From Chitinispirillales bacterium ANBcel5 (GTDB lineage Bacteria; Fibrobacterota; Chitinivibrionia; Chitinivibrionales; Chitinispirillaceae): a stretch of 64,000 nt of DNA. Of the stretch, positions 52,688-62,835 are shown piece by piece (the first letter of the stretch is position 1; each line of letters begins with the position of its first letter). The notes beneath the pieces are model-generated. The model ran no database searches. It was not told the origin of the DNA and saw nothing but the letters and a program-made list of their open reading frames with translations. The stretch spans positions 1 through 64,000 of the forward strand of contig JARUKZ010000002.1 of the NCBI GenBank assembly GCA_029688955.1, written 5' to 3'. Position numbers and translations under genes: made by a program.

Positions 52688-54886
52688 CTATACTAAGTCC
52701 TTTATAGTATCAACTAAATTAGTCTTTTCAAACCTGCTTTTTACAATATAAGCATTTGCGCCGGCTTCTATTCCATGTTCAATATCCTCTCTTGATTCCA
52801 GTGCAGATATCAAAACTACGGGCATTCGCTTCAGGTTAGCATCCTGTCTTATTTTTCGGGTAAGCTCAAAGCCGTTCATTCGTGGCATCTCAATATCTGA
52901 TACTACAATATCTACTTTTTCGGTTTTAAGCACAGTATAGGCTTCAGTACCATCTATAGCGGTTTTAACCCTGAAGTCTGAACTTTCAAGTATACTTTTT
53001 AGTAAAGAACGAGCGGTAATCGAATCTTCAACAACCAGTACCGTTTTTATTTCACTACTAGATGGTTGCGTTTGTTTTGTTTCATCAATTTGTGTAGCTT
53101 TTTTTTGAAATTTATCTGAAGTAAAAATATCCCCAACATTTAAAATAGGGGTTACTTTTCCGCTTCCGGAAATCGTTGCTCCTGCTATCATGCGAACCCT
53201 AAACAGTTGGGGGCCAAGATCACGTACAACTATCTCTTTTGCATCCAAAACAGCATCAATTTTTAGAGCTATATGGCGACCAGCAAAATTTAATATCACT
53301 GCTGTTGAACTACTTTTTTTTTCATTTGCTTTTTGATAATTTAAATCCAGTATCTCACTTAAATTCATAACAGAAACAAATGTACTCTCAAATTCATATA
53401 CTGGCGCATCATCTACTTTTTTTATTTCCCCTTCCCCGTACCTAACAACTCTTTTAACATACGCTGAGGGTATGTAATACTCATACCCCCCTGCTTCAAT
53501 CAATATGCATCGAAGTGTTGAAACCGAAGTGGGAAGAATTATTCTAAAAACAGTCCCCTTTTTCAGGGTACTTTCAACCCACACCTGCCCCGAAAGTTTT
53601 TCAACAGATTCTCTTACAATGGCAAGCCCCAAACCTCTGCCTGAGAGATCGGATATTCCTTCTCTTGTGGAGATACCGCTTTTGAAAATCATATCCAGTA
53701 CTTCCCGATCAGTTAGTTTTTCTGCCTGCTCTTTAGTAACTAAATTTTGTTTTATAATCTCCTTTCTTACCGGCTCAATTTCGATCCCTCTTCCATCGTC
53801 TTTTATGCTTATTTCAAACTTAGCACTATCTATCCGGGATAGAAATATTGATAGTTTTGCAACCGGATTTTTTCCTTCTGCGACACGATCCTTTGGAGTT
53901 TCTATACCATGATCAACAGCATTTCTTATAAGGTGTAGAAAAGGTGTCTGTAGTTCCTGAAGCATTCTTCTATCAAGTTCGATTGATTCACCAGTAACTT
54001 CAATGGTTACCTCTTTATTCTGCTGACGGGAAAGATCTCTCACAATTCTGTAAAATGATTCCGTAAGCTCAGAAAAAGGCTCAACCCCTGCTTTTTTTAC
54101 ATTCCATAAATGTTGGTTTATGGCAGAACTAAAAGCGTATGTATTTTGACGCAAACGATCTTTTAAAAGATCAAGCTTTCTAATAACCTCTCTTATTTTT
54201 AATCGGTCTAAACTATCGTCCTTATCAGTATAAAAACTTTCACAATCAAAAAGCAAAGATTGAAGCTCATCCTCAAAATCTAAAACATCTTTAAACGTTT
54301 CATCATATGCATTTTTAAGTGGAATAAATTCCTCTGCCTCAATGAGAAATGTTTCCAATTGTTCGGCAGGTAGTTTAATCATTCCACCAAGAAAGTTTTT
54401 TCCATATTGTTTTAACAGATCTTTTTTATAATTGAGTGATAGATCGTATGCCCCCTTACCGGCAACGTTCTTTTTCCTACCTTTAGTTTGGCTTACTTTA
54501 GCTTCTATACTTTCTAGTTCTTCAATTAGCTGTACAAAATCTTTATCCCTGTTTTCACCCTCAAGAGAAGCTCTGATTAAATCAAGTGCTCTGTGAAGAA
54601 TATCAAATACGTTCTTATCGGGCACTAATTCACCCTGTTTCCAGGCTAATAGTATACTTTCCAAATACCTGCATGTTGTTTCTATAAAGTGATATTCAAC
54701 CGTTCTGGCTGCACCCTTAAAAGTATGGGCCTGACGAGATAATTTTTCAAGAAGCTCTGACCTTTGTTCCTCTGCCATCCTCTCCAGTTCAATAAACCCT
54801 ACGCTGAGAACAGAAATATGCTCCCTGGCTTCCTCTTTAAATATCTCTATAAGTTTTCTGTTTAGCTCTTCTTCATTAGACTGCAT
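52688..54886 (-). CDS. cheA: Hybrid chemotaxis kinase CheA with C-terminal receiver
   Basis: A 732-aa histidine kinase. An Hpt domain (about 10-115) has the phosphorylated His in QAHTFKGAAR. There is no obvious P2 CheY-binding domain. The dimerisation/kinase region (about 275-470) has LIRNAVDHGIE, DDGRGIE and GRGLGLAIV. A CheW-like domain follows (about 470-600), then a receiver (about 615-732) with Asp in IVVSDIEMPRMNG. The appended receiver replaces a separate CheY, and no cheY is in the operon. This layout is typical of alternative (non-flagellar) chemosensory systems, such as those controlling type IV pili or development. Confidence 0.94.
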   Translation of the reverse strand: MQSNEEELNRKLIEIFKEEAREHISVLSVGFIELERMAEEQRSELLEKLSRQAHTFKGAARTVEYHFIETTCRYLESILLAWKQGELVPDKNVFDILHRALDLIRASLEGENRDKDFVQLIEELESIEAKVSQTKGRKKNVAGKGAYDLSLNYKKDLLKQYGKNFLGGMIKLPAEQLETFLIEAEEFIPLKNAYDETFKDVLDFEDELQSLLFDCESFYTDKDDSLDRLKIREVIRKLDLLKDRLRQNTYAFSSAINQHLWNVKKAGVEPFSELTESFYRIVRDLSRQQNKEVTIEVTGESIELDRRMLQELQTPFLHLIRNAVDHGIETPKDRVAEGKNPVAKLSIFLSRIDSAKFEISIKDDGRGIEIEPVRKEIIKQNLVTKEQAEKLTDREVLDMIFKSGISTREGISDLSGRGLGLAIVRESVEKLSGQVWVESTLKKGTVFRIILPTSVSTLRCILIEAGGYEYYIPSAYVKRVVRYGEGEIKKVDDAPVYEFESTFVSVMNLSEILDLNYQKANEKKSSSTAVILNFAGRHIALKIDAVLDAKEIVVRDLGPQLFRVRMIAGATISGSGKVTPILNVGDIFTSDKFQKKATQIDETKQTQPSSSEIKTVLVVEDSITARSLLKSILESSDFRVKTAIDGTEAYTVLKTEKVDIVVSDIEMPRMNGFELTRKIRQDANLKRMPVVLISALESREDIEHGIEAGANAYIVKSRFEKTNLVDTIKDLV

Positions 54887-54918
54887 AACGCTTTACTTTT
54901 TTTCCCGAATCATTTTTA

Positions 54919-56391
54919 TTAAAGGACCTCTATAACATCATTAAGCCGTTCCCCCAAATCCTGAAGATTTCTCATAGCACTCTCAAGCTTCTTTAGACTG
55001 GAGACGCTCTGGTGAGTAGCTTCATTTATACTGGTCATGGCATCGGCCATCTGATCCATTCCCGCAAGCTGCTGGCCGCTTGATGCGGCAATCTGTGTTG
55101 AAGCTTGCGCGGCTTCAGTTATATTTGAAGAAAGTACCTCAATAGTTTCCCCAGCCTGTTTGGATTGCATAACACCCTGCTCAACTTTTTTTGATGCCTG
55201 CTCAGTCGTCAAAACAGTTGCGTTGGTTGCTTTTTGAATGTCACTTAAAATCTCCCGTATTCGTAAGGTAGCTTGTTTAGAGCGCTCCGCAAGATTGCGT
55301 ATCTCTTCAGCTACGACAGAAAACCCTCTACCGTGCTCACCAGCCCGCGCCGCCTCTATTGAAGCATTTACAGAGAGAACATTGGTAGCATCCGCGAGAT
55401 CGTTTACAGTATCGGTTATCTGTCCCACCATCTGACTCTGTTCACTAAGCTTTATAATGCCCTGAGCCACCTGGTTCATCTCCTGCTGTATATCACTCAT
55501 AGCACTGATAGTCTTCTCTATCACCTGTTTCCCGTTTGTGGAAACGTGATAGACGTTCTGCGCACTTTCAGAAACATATTTGGCCTTGTCATTTGATATT
55601 CTTGCAGTCTGGCGGGTTTCTTCAACTGTTGATGTCACCTGATTAACGGCTGTACTTGTCTGCACAGAATTGGATGTAAGCTGTGAAGTTGTAGCAACAA
55701 TCTCATTTGACGATACCGAAAGCTCCTGCGCGGATTTAACCACCTTTTTAACCGATGTGCTTACTATTCTGTAAGTACTAATTATTGTTACTATTGCCAA
55801 AACCAATACTATTACTATTATTGCAACCATTAAAACTACTGCACTAAATACATCCTCCTCTGCATTTTCAATCTGCTGAAGAAAATGATTCTCCTGGAAC
55901 TCCAAAAACTCAGAAACATCACGATCGATCTCTTGTGCCAAAGCTTCCACCTCCGGCTTAAGCAGTTCAATTATCTGTACCTCGCCCCCACGCACCGCGT
56001 TTATCATCTGCTGCCTGAGTTGATTTAAACTTTCAATATTTTCACTTAACCTTACAAGTATAGCCCTGCCAAAGTCAGTTAAAGGTAGATTCATTACCTC
56101 AGTTACTATAGTACGTATCTCAGAGTAAAGTTCCTGAGATTCAAGCTGTAATTCATTCAACTGCTCTGTAGGTTCCATACCTTCTATGGTTTCGATCTGT
56201 TCGATCCATTCGGAAATGTAATCGTCTCCCTGAGTTAGGGCCTGGTATGGTCTGAAATCTCCTTCAAAGACATTAACTAGTGTTTGTCTTACATTGTTTA
56301 CATTAAGAACAAAAACTAACGAAACGATCAACAGCCCTACTATTATTACAACATATGATACTAATAACCTTGCTCTTAATGAGAGCTTCAT
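54919..56391 (-). CDS. Methyl-accepting chemotaxis protein
   Basis: A 490-aa chemoreceptor. TM1 (about 7-30) precedes a periplasmic four-helix-bundle-like sensor (about 31-185) rich in Glu/Gln. TM2 (about 186-210) leads almost directly into the cytoplasmic coiled coil; a canonical HAMP is not obvious. The hairpin tip reads IEAARAGEHGRGFSVVAEEIRNLAERS, of which AGEHGRGFSVVA is the conserved core that binds CheA/CheW. The ATG is preceded by GGGAGGG. It is flanked by cheW and cheA, implying a dedicated receptor; the ligand is unknown. Confidence 0.93.
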   Translation of the reverse strand: MKLSLRARLLVSYVVIIVGLLIVSLVFVLNVNNVRQTLVNVFEGDFRPYQALTQGDDYISEWIEQIETIEGMEPTEQLNELQLESQELYSEIRTIVTEVMNLPLTDFGRAILVRLSENIESLNQLRQQMINAVRGGEVQIIELLKPEVEALAQEIDRDVSEFLEFQENHFLQQIENAEEDVFSAVVLMVAIIVIVLVLAIVTIISTYRIVSTSVKKVVKSAQELSVSSNEIVATTSQLTSNSVQTSTAVNQVTSTVEETRQTARISNDKAKYVSESAQNVYHVSTNGKQVIEKTISAMSDIQQEMNQVAQGIIKLSEQSQMVGQITDTVNDLADATNVLSVNASIEAARAGEHGRGFSVVAEEIRNLAERSKQATLRIREILSDIQKATNATVLTTEQASKKVEQGVMQSKQAGETIEVLSSNITEAAQASTQIAASSGQQLAGMDQMADAMTSINEATHQSVSSLKKLESAMRNLQDLGERLNDVIEVL

Positions 56392-56503
56392 AGAAGTTCC
56401 CTCCCAATAGTTTATGCATATTAAAAAGTAATTTTCCGGGTAGTTCTTTTAGTTTAGAAATGTCTTGTTTTATAATTTGTGATTCGTTGCCTTATTCTAT
56501 AAA

Positions 56504-57034
56504 TTATCTTTTCCCAACTATCATTCTTTTATCCGAAAGCATTCGCTTAGCATCCAATAAAACGACTTGATCTTTTGTAATAGCTTTCATATAACTCTCT
56601 TCACTTTTTTTAAAACCTTCTGGGACAGAGCACACATCATTATACTTTATTTTTTCGAAGCCCAAAACAGAATCTGCAATAACCCCAAATTTCATAGTTT
56701 CTGATTTAAGAATGATAACACTTCCTTCCTGTATATTTGATTTTCCAGTAAGCCCCAGCAACTCTCTTATACTAACAAGAGATATAATTTTTCCTCTTAC
56801 ACTAATAATTCCCAGGATAAAAGATGGTGTAAAGGGAAGCGGCGCATAGTTTTCGATATGAATTATACCTTCGACGTACATAGCTTCAAAGGCATAGGCC
56901 TTTGATAGTAGTCTGAAACTTACAATTTCACAGTCTTTATCTTTACCTGTTTTTGGAGTTTTACGTGCCAACTCTTCCGCACGTGCTTTTAAAATAGCCT
57001 GTTCTTTTTGATGCTCGTTTTCTGAATATTTCAT
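56504..57034 (-). CDS. cheW: CheW adaptor protein (second copy)
   Basis: A 176-aa adaptor coupling receptors to CheA. The CheW core spans about 35-170, with ILGIISVRGKIISLVSIRELLG and FGVIADSVLG. An N-terminal charged extension (about 30 residues, with ARKTPKTGKDKD) precedes it. It overlaps the cheR stop by 4 nt. Two CheW proteins in one operon suggest separate receptor arrays or roles. Confidence 0.93.
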   Translation of the reverse strand: MKYSENEHQKEQAILKARAEELARKTPKTGKDKDCEIVSFRLLSKAYAFEAMYVEGIIHIENYAPLPFTPSFILGIISVRGKIISLVSIRELLGLTGKSNIQEGSVIILKSETMKFGVIADSVLGFEKIKYNDVCSVPEGFKKSEESYMKAITKDQVVLLDAKRMLSDKRMIVGKR

Positions 57035-58515
57035 CTACCACTTCTTTCACTTTCGATCATCTCTATAAGCTCAAGTAATCTTCCGGCAGGAAGTCCGTCA
57101 GATTCGGGAACGATTGTATCATAAGGCAATTTCTTCAGTAACCGTAGCGCATTTTTGAAATAAATTGATGCTTCATTTATTGACTTTTTTCTGATTACAT
57201 TAGCCATGGTAAAATGAGCGATAATAAATTTAGGATCTAAAAAAATCGCTCTTCTCAGAGCTTCCAGCGCCTGCTCTTCTTTGCTTAACTCAAGAAGTAT
57301 AGTAGATTGCAGATAATAATTTTGAGCTCCAAGCTTGTCGGTTTCAAGCAACCGATTACACCACTTTAGGGCTTCAGAGAAGATTCCGCTGTCGGCATAA
57401 GCTTTCGTAAGAAGATAGAGCACCTGAGTGCTCTGCTCACACCTCAGGAGCTCATTTATTGCTCCCCTTAAATCTCCACGCATATAGAGGATTTCAGCAT
57501 AATTATAGCTACCCCTCTTTACCTCTGGTTTCTTTGGAATGTCTGATTTTTTTTCTTTTAACATTTCGACGACTGTTGTTTCAGTTTTTTCATTCTTACC
57601 GTCATGAGTTTCAGACAATACCGGTAATGGTGATTTACCGACGGAAGTTGATTCTGATCTTTGTTTATTCTGTTTTGTATATAGTGTGACACCCCGTATG
57701 TTATGAGCGCTAAATAGAGAGAAACGGCGAGTTGAAGCCTCTGCAGGACTTACAACCAAATAACCCTTATCGGTAAGACACCTGTTTAATTTTTCTGTCA
57801 CATGGGCTCTGACATCCTCCGCAAAATACATCAGTACATTTCGGCACATGATCAAATCGATCGCATTGGTTCCATTTAGTATTGAAGGATAGGTGTCCTC
57901 AGCCAGATTTAAATAAGAAAAGGTAACCATTTCCCTGATTTTAGGAATGACTTCAAAATTTTCTTCGTCAATTTTATTAAAAAAAGTTTGCTTTATCCAT
58001 GGAGCTAACCCCCGAAAAGACCACCTTGTGTATCTACCTTTTATAGCTTTACCCAAAGACAGGGTATTTATATCTGTTCCAAGAATATGGATATTCCACA
58101 AATCAATATCTGAAATAAGAGTGGTAAGGAGCATAGCTAAAGAATATGGTTCCTCGCCTGTGCTGCAGCCAGCACTCCAGATACGAATCTTTTTATCTGA
58201 AGATTTTCTTTTTTGAACCAGTGGTGATAAAACATGATCTCTGAGTGTATCCATGGTCTTTTTATCACGAAAAAAATAGGTCTCACCAACCGTAAGATGA
58301 CTGGCAAGAACTTCAACCTGTTTTCTGCTAAGAGGTCTGGCTACAAGCGCAGCCACACAATCTCTGCAGTTACTATATCCCAACTCCTGGCACGCACCTC
58401 TAAACTTTTTTTCAAAAATCCCTGCTGAATCGGTGGGTACATCAAGCCCCAGGTGGATACGAACGATCTGACGTATAAGCGATATTTGGTTTTGATCTAA
58501 CTCATTACATTCCAT
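57031..58515 (-). CDS. cheR: Chemoreceptor methyltransferase CheR with TPR tail
   Basis: A 494-aa SAM-dependent glutamate methyltransferase. The CheR domain (about 10-270) has TVGETYFFRD, WSAGCSTGEEPYSLAM (SAM-binding), GTDINTLSL and IMCRNVLMYF. A Ser/Lys-rich linker (about 275-325) precedes a TPR region (about 330-455, e.g. AGIFSEALKWCNRLLE-like helices). TPR-tailed CheR occurs in alternative systems such as FrzF-type. ATG 58515 overlaps the upstream cheW end by 11 nt; the frame remains open further upstream, but without a good ribosome-binding site. Confidence 0.93.
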   Translation of the reverse strand: MECNELDQNQISLIRQIVRIHLGLDVPTDSAGIFEKKFRGACQELGYSNCRDCVAALVARPLSRKQVEVLASHLTVGETYFFRDKKTMDTLRDHVLSPLVQKRKSSDKKIRIWSAGCSTGEEPYSLAMLLTTLISDIDLWNIHILGTDINTLSLGKAIKGRYTRWSFRGLAPWIKQTFFNKIDEENFEVIPKIREMVTFSYLNLAEDTYPSILNGTNAIDLIMCRNVLMYFAEDVRAHVTEKLNRCLTDKGYLVVSPAEASTRRFSLFSAHNIRGVTLYTKQNKQRSESTSVGKSPLPVLSETHDGKNEKTETTVVEMLKEKKSDIPKKPEVKRGSYNYAEILYMRGDLRGAINELLRCEQSTQVLYLLTKAYADSGIFSEALKWCNRLLETDKLGAQNYYLQSTILLELSKEEQALEALRRAIFLDPKFIIAHFTMANVIRKKSINEASIYFKNALRLLKKLPYDTIVPESDGLPAGRLLELIEMIESERSGR

Positions 58516-58984
58516 CTTCACACCCGTTTTCAGCATAGTCAGAAAGAGCCTTTTGAATCCCCTCTCTTTCATTTGAAGATAAAAATGAATCGAGATCGTG
58601 AATTAAAATCATTTCTTTACCTAATTTTACCACACCCTCAATATACTCAAATCTCCCCGGAAGCTTTTCTCCCAAAACGATCTGCTCTTCTGTATACCGT
58701 GCCACCGATCCAATTTGATCGACCAGAAGCGCCACAGTCTGTCCCCTCGTTTTTGCAATGATAAACAGATCTGAAGCACTTACTTTCTTTGCACTTAAGC
58801 CAAACCGTGCCCTGATATTAAGCACAGGAACAATCGAACCAGCTATATTGATTATACCAAGAACAACTGGAGGGGATTTGGGTAATGCAGTGATGTATGC
58901 TGCCCGAATCACCCGAACAACACATTCCAGCCGCAAAGCATATGTCTGATCCTTTAACATAAAAGAAAGCAATGTCTCAGCCAT
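58505..58984 (-). CDS. cheW: CheW adaptor protein (first copy)
   Basis: A 159-aa CheW-family scaffold and the first gene of the chemosensory operon. The core has VLGIINIAGSIVPVLNIRARFGL and TVALLVDQIGSV. It is a single CheW domain with a short C-terminal helix. The C-terminus overlaps the cheR start. The 220-bp gap upstream presumably holds the operon promoter, although I cannot pick one with confidence. Confidence 0.93.
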   Translation of the reverse strand: MAETLLSFMLKDQTYALRLECVVRVIRAAYITALPKSPPVVLGIINIAGSIVPVLNIRARFGLSAKKVSASDLFIIAKTRGQTVALLVDQIGSVARYTEEQIVLGEKLPGRFEYIEGVVKLGKEMILIHDLDSFLSSNEREGIQKALSDYAENGCEDGM

Positions 58985-59205
58985 AAAAATCTCTCTAACG
59001 TATCCACACCCCGAGTTTAAGCATTTAACTACAGATTGGGCATTTTCAGCTCATCTCACAAAAGCAATCACTATGCCATAAGGCATACTGTACTTGAAAG
59101 CTAATAAGATAATTAAACCGGAAAATAAAATCCAGTACACATGAGTGTTAGAATAAGAGGTGTGAAATAGTATGCAACCGTTTAGAAAGGCTATTCACAG
59201 TTTTT

Positions 59206-59856
59206 TTACAAAAAAGACTTGCCAAACATCAGGTGTAAGCCCATGATTATTAACAAAACACCGCAAACCCGTGTTACAAAAAAATATACCCTCTCAGTTT
59301 TAAAAAGTTTGTGCGGTATAACTGCACTTAAAACCCCAAGCGGTATAACGGGTGAAAAAAGAGTACCGGCTCCAAAGGCTGTTCCGTATAACAGACCATC
59401 TAACCAGCTTTGAGAAGTGAAAGCAATATACCCAACCACCCCCATTAGAGGAAGACAAGGCATAACCCCTGCCATAAAGCCCATTACCACAGGCACCGCA
59501 ATCCCCTTGTCGATCTTTTTTTTTCTTAAATTTCGACACACGTTGTGCCCTGTTGTTTTCCCGGCAACAATGAGTAGTCCTATAGAAGCAACAAAAAAGC
59601 CCCCGGGGACATATAGATAAACATCCGGAAAAGAGAACAAAACTGATACAGCACTACCTGCGATACCGGCAACTACTCCCAGTAAAAGGTGGCCTGCAAA
59701 TCTTGAAAAGCAAAAAGCCACTGAAGTAACAGCTCCCTGTTTCCAGCCCCGTTTTGTTGAGGCGATATAGGAAAGTATCACAGGAGAACAAAAAGCGACA
59801 CAGGGACCGTATGACATGGTTAGCCCCAGAAGAAAAAACTCTCCCCACGAGCCCAT
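59206..59856 (-). CDS. DsbD/CcdA-like six-helix membrane protein
   Basis: A 216-aa inner-membrane protein of the DsbD/CcdA/SafE superfamily, which moves reducing equivalents or small substrates across the membrane. It has six helices in two repeats. The two family cysteine motifs are present: GPCVAFCSP near the N-terminus and VMPCLPLMG at about 135-145. These Cys are the redox pair in CcdA. The start at 59856 has GGAG upstream and lies 1 nt past the preceding stop; the frame is open to 59886, but that ATG overlaps the upstream gene. It is the last gene of the radical-SAM operon. Its partner could be the upstream CxxC protein. Confidence 0.8.
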   Translation of the reverse strand: MGSWGEFFLLGLTMSYGPCVAFCSPVILSYIASTKRGWKQGAVTSVAFCFSRFAGHLLLGVVAGIAGSAVSVLFSFPDVYLYVPGGFFVASIGLLIVAGKTTGHNVCRNLRKKKIDKGIAVPVVMGFMAGVMPCLPLMGVVGYIAFTSQSWLDGLLYGTAFGAGTLFSPVIPLGVLSAVIPHKLFKTERVYFFVTRVCGVLLIIMGLHLMFGKSFL

Positions 59857-59857
59857 T

Positions 59858-60547
59858 TTAACTATGCTCCATTCTACTGAAATCAAATATTACTCTCACA
59901 GTTTCTCCTGTTTGGGGGAATAAGTCGCTGTTTATGTAGTACCCGGAATCTCCCGATTCTCTTTGAAACTGCTTTCTCAGCACTCTCGTTTCAGTATTAA
60001 GCATGGGACATCCTGAGCAATCAACATCGGGAGGCGTTTTGAATGCAATTTCATCAAAATAGGGAGAACCCCAAAATATTAAATCCCTGTATCGTACATC
60101 ATTATGATCTTCCAACGACTTTAATGGGTTATACTTTTTCCCCTCGTGTTCGATATAAATTTTTGGATCCAAGAATTTATACTCCTGTTTGCCGTGCCAT
60201 AAATCATCCCACATTTGCCAGTTAAGAAGAGCTAATCCCTTCTGCAAACTTTTCAAATCGGTGTTAAGTATAATGGCACACTCCTCTTTTAGCCAATTGT
60301 ATCCATGTGCGTAAAAAAGAAACTGCACCCACCCGGTGTTCTTGGTAACACGTGCCTCTACCTCAATAATCTGCCTTTGCTTATCTACAAGCAGATTGTT
60401 AAAATTGTACACCCTTTCACTTCTGGCGGCCATTTCTCCTGGATTATTTTCATTGTTTTTTATTCTGTGGTATTTGTTTATACGCACCACAGCTAACGAT
60501 GCCAAAATTAGAATTCCGGTAGTTATGAGTATAGTGGCATTTTTCAC
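59858..60547 (-). CDS. Membrane-anchored CxxC protein of unknown function
   Basis: A 229-aa protein with an N-terminal signal anchor (about 5-22), so the body should lie outside the cytoplasm. No family is recognised. Notable are a Trp-rich central region (ALLNWQMWDDLWHGK, about 105-120) and a single CxxC in VDCSGCPML at about 176-182. The chain ends in a beta-rich segment (RVIFDFSRM). It overlaps the upstream gene by 4 nt. The CxxC is a plausible target for the DsbD/CcdA-like protein encoded next, or a metal or cofactor site; both are guesses. Confidence 0.75.
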   Translation of the reverse strand: MKNATILITTGILILASLAVVRINKYHRIKNNENNPGEMAARSERVYNFNNLLVDKQRQIIEVEARVTKNTGWVQFLFYAHGYNWLKEECAIILNTDLKSLQKGLALLNWQMWDDLWHGKQEYKFLDPKIYIEHEGKKYNPLKSLEDHNDVRYRDLIFWGSPYFDEIAFKTPPDVDCSGCPMLNTETRVLRKQFQRESGDSGYYINSDLFPQTGETVRVIFDFSRMEHS

Positions 60548-62835
60548 CTTTCTACCGCCTTAAAAAGAGTTAATGTTAAAACGCTTGCAAGCTTAAGCCC
60601 GAAGATAAGAAAGGATGTACCAACAAGTCCAATAACAGGAATAAGTGCAACTCCGGCAAGCATCCCCCCTATCCAACCACCCAAAAGATCACTTCCGTAA
60701 ATCAATCCGGCTGTGCGCCCTGTAGAGAAGTATTTTTTTTGCTCAAACAATCTGTTTGCCAGAGAAAATTGCATCCCTACCAATACGCCGGTAGTAATTG
60801 ACATGAACAAAAACAAAAGTCTTGACTCAACACTACTGAAAAGAAAGAGAATTACAAACAGTGAAAAACCGGCCATAGCCAATTCAGTTTTACATAATAG
60901 ATTAAAAGAACCCTTTGTATATTTAACTATAGCATAACTGCCTATCATAGTGCCAGCCATAAAAAAGGATACTAAAATCCCTATCCACTGATAAACATAG
61001 CCAAAATAGATCTGAAATCCAAATATTATAATCAGATCAAACACCATCCCCGAAAATCCTGTCGAGGAGATGGAAAAACAGATTGGCAGTTTTAAGTTCC
61101 TACCCCAAAGGAAGGATAACACTATTACAAACAAGGTTACTATAATGAGAGCTATGAGGCAATTTTTAAGTGTGATATTGTATAAAAATTCCAAAACCGG
61201 AACGAACTTTTCTGATAGCATTGAGTTGGTGTAGACGAGATTATAAAAAACCGCTTTAGGGTTACGGTCACTGTTGGAAGCAACTGAAACGGTACTCATT
61301 TCATTATTAAACCAATTAGTTCTATGGGCCTGAAATTTATATTCTATATAGAACGGGTTTAAGAGATGAGTGTCTATATTTCTCCTTTCGAGCCGCTTTG
61401 AAAGATCTGAGCCTGTTACATGTACCATTTTTTCTGACTGTGAAGCAATGACCATATTATATCCACTACCGGGAAGGACAAAAATATAGTTAAACTCCTC
61501 TTTAACTGCACCAATAACAGTAGCATTCAGTTTCTTTAACTCTTGAGACATGTAGTTTCCACTTCCAGGGAGAGCAAAGCTGACTATTGCATCGTTATTG
61601 AGGATTCTCTTTAGGCTATTAAAAAACTCCTTAGTAAAAAAACGGTTGATTTGTAGTGTTGATGGCTGATCAAACCCCAAAATGATGACATCGTAATTGG
61701 AAGATGTTTGTTCAACAAATGCTCTGCCGTCCTTTCTTATAATATTTACTTCATTGGCAGAAAATTCTTTTTCGGTTAGTTCTGTGGGGTATTTTTTCAA
61801 AACCTCGATAGTTAAAGGGTCAAGTTCAGTGTAATCAATAGTGGTAACACCATGTTTAAGCACCTCATTTATATACCCCCCCACACCAGAACTAATCATA
61901 AGAACACTTTGGGGCGAATCATGAAAAAGCATCGGGAAGTGAGATCTTTCTTCCACTGTAACAAGATCAGGCGAAGGTAAATTTATTATTGGTAACCCAT
62001 CTGAATAAAAAGTTAACTGGTCGTGTAATCGGGTTACTGAAATATTGGAGTACCTGGAACTTCTATTGTAAATAAGTTCCTGGGATTCAAAGCGATTACT
62101 TAATGATCTGTAGTCCAGTTCATCCCAGAATGGTTTGGCAAAAAAGATAGCCACCAAAAGTGACAGTATCAAACAGTAACAACACTTTGCGATTTTGCTC
62201 TCGGGCATCAAAAATAATTTTATAATTCCTACGGATACGACACTATTGATTATACCGGTAAAAATAGCGGTATGAAAATTTCCCATTAAAGGGATAAATA
62301 TTAAGGTCAATCCCAGGCCAGCAAAAATTGCCCCAATGGTCTCATAGATGTATACTTCGGTAATATTATGGGATGACGTTTTGTTACTAGAAATCCTATC
62401 AAATATTTTACAGCTAAAAGTAAAAAGTGCTCCATGAGTCAAGCTTACCGGCAACAAAATAAGCATAGAAGAAATAAAAAGTTCAACTATTCCAAGTGCC
62501 TGGCCAGAAGAAACCGAAAAAAAAGAGTGTATAGACCTGGTCTGTAAAACTGCTACAGGAAAACTAACTGAAAAAATCAACGTCAGTGCAACAAACACCC
62601 CCGTGACATAAACATTTCTGTCACTTTGTCTGCCAAGTATGTAGGCTCCCAGAAATTCCAGAAGAAGCCAATTTGCGAAAAACACCCCCGCAGAAAGTTC
62701 ATTTCCCTGAAAAGTAACCAGAAATTCACGTAAAAGAATTATCTGAGCAACAATACCCGATGCACCCATCACTACGGTGGCCACAACAAGCATTGCTTTA
62801 CTACTACTGCCAAATTCCTGGAATTTTGTAGCCAC
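60544..62835 (-). CDS. Membrane protein with embedded spermidine-synthase-like domain
   Basis: A 763-aa protein. Seven or so helices (about 15-235) precede a soluble Rossmann domain of the SpeE type (about 255-500, with ISSGVGGYINEVL, YTELDPLTIEVL and DGRAFVE). A second set of about seven helices follows (about 555-755). This MFS-like spermidine-synthase-like layout is known in bacteria, but substrates are usually unproven. The acidic ELD at the end of strand 2 fits an aminopropyl- or methyl-transferase nucleotide site. It overlaps the upstream radical SAM gene by 32 nt and the downstream gene by 4 nt, so the products are co-translated. Confidence 0.85.
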   Translation of the reverse strand: MATKFQEFGSSSKAMLVVATVVMGASGIVAQIILLREFLVTFQGNELSAGVFFANWLLLEFLGAYILGRQSDRNVYVTGVFVALTLIFSVSFPVAVLQTRSIHSFFSVSSGQALGIVELFISSMLILLPVSLTHGALFTFSCKIFDRISSNKTSSHNITEVYIYETIGAIFAGLGLTLIFIPLMGNFHTAIFTGIINSVVSVGIIKLFLMPESKIAKCCYCLILSLLVAIFFAKPFWDELDYRSLSNRFESQELIYNRSSRYSNISVTRLHDQLTFYSDGLPIINLPSPDLVTVEERSHFPMLFHDSPQSVLMISSGVGGYINEVLKHGVTTIDYTELDPLTIEVLKKYPTELTEKEFSANEVNIIRKDGRAFVEQTSSNYDVIILGFDQPSTLQINRFFTKEFFNSLKRILNNDAIVSFALPGSGNYMSQELKKLNATVIGAVKEEFNYIFVLPGSGYNMVIASQSEKMVHVTGSDLSKRLERRNIDTHLLNPFYIEYKFQAHRTNWFNNEMSTVSVASNSDRNPKAVFYNLVYTNSMLSEKFVPVLEFLYNITLKNCLIALIIVTLFVIVLSFLWGRNLKLPICFSISSTGFSGMVFDLIIIFGFQIYFGYVYQWIGILVSFFMAGTMIGSYAIVKYTKGSFNLLCKTELAMAGFSLFVILFLFSSVESRLLFLFMSITTGVLVGMQFSLANRLFEQKKYFSTGRTAGLIYGSDLLGGWIGGMLAGVALIPVIGLVGTSFLIFGLKLASVLTLTLFKAVER

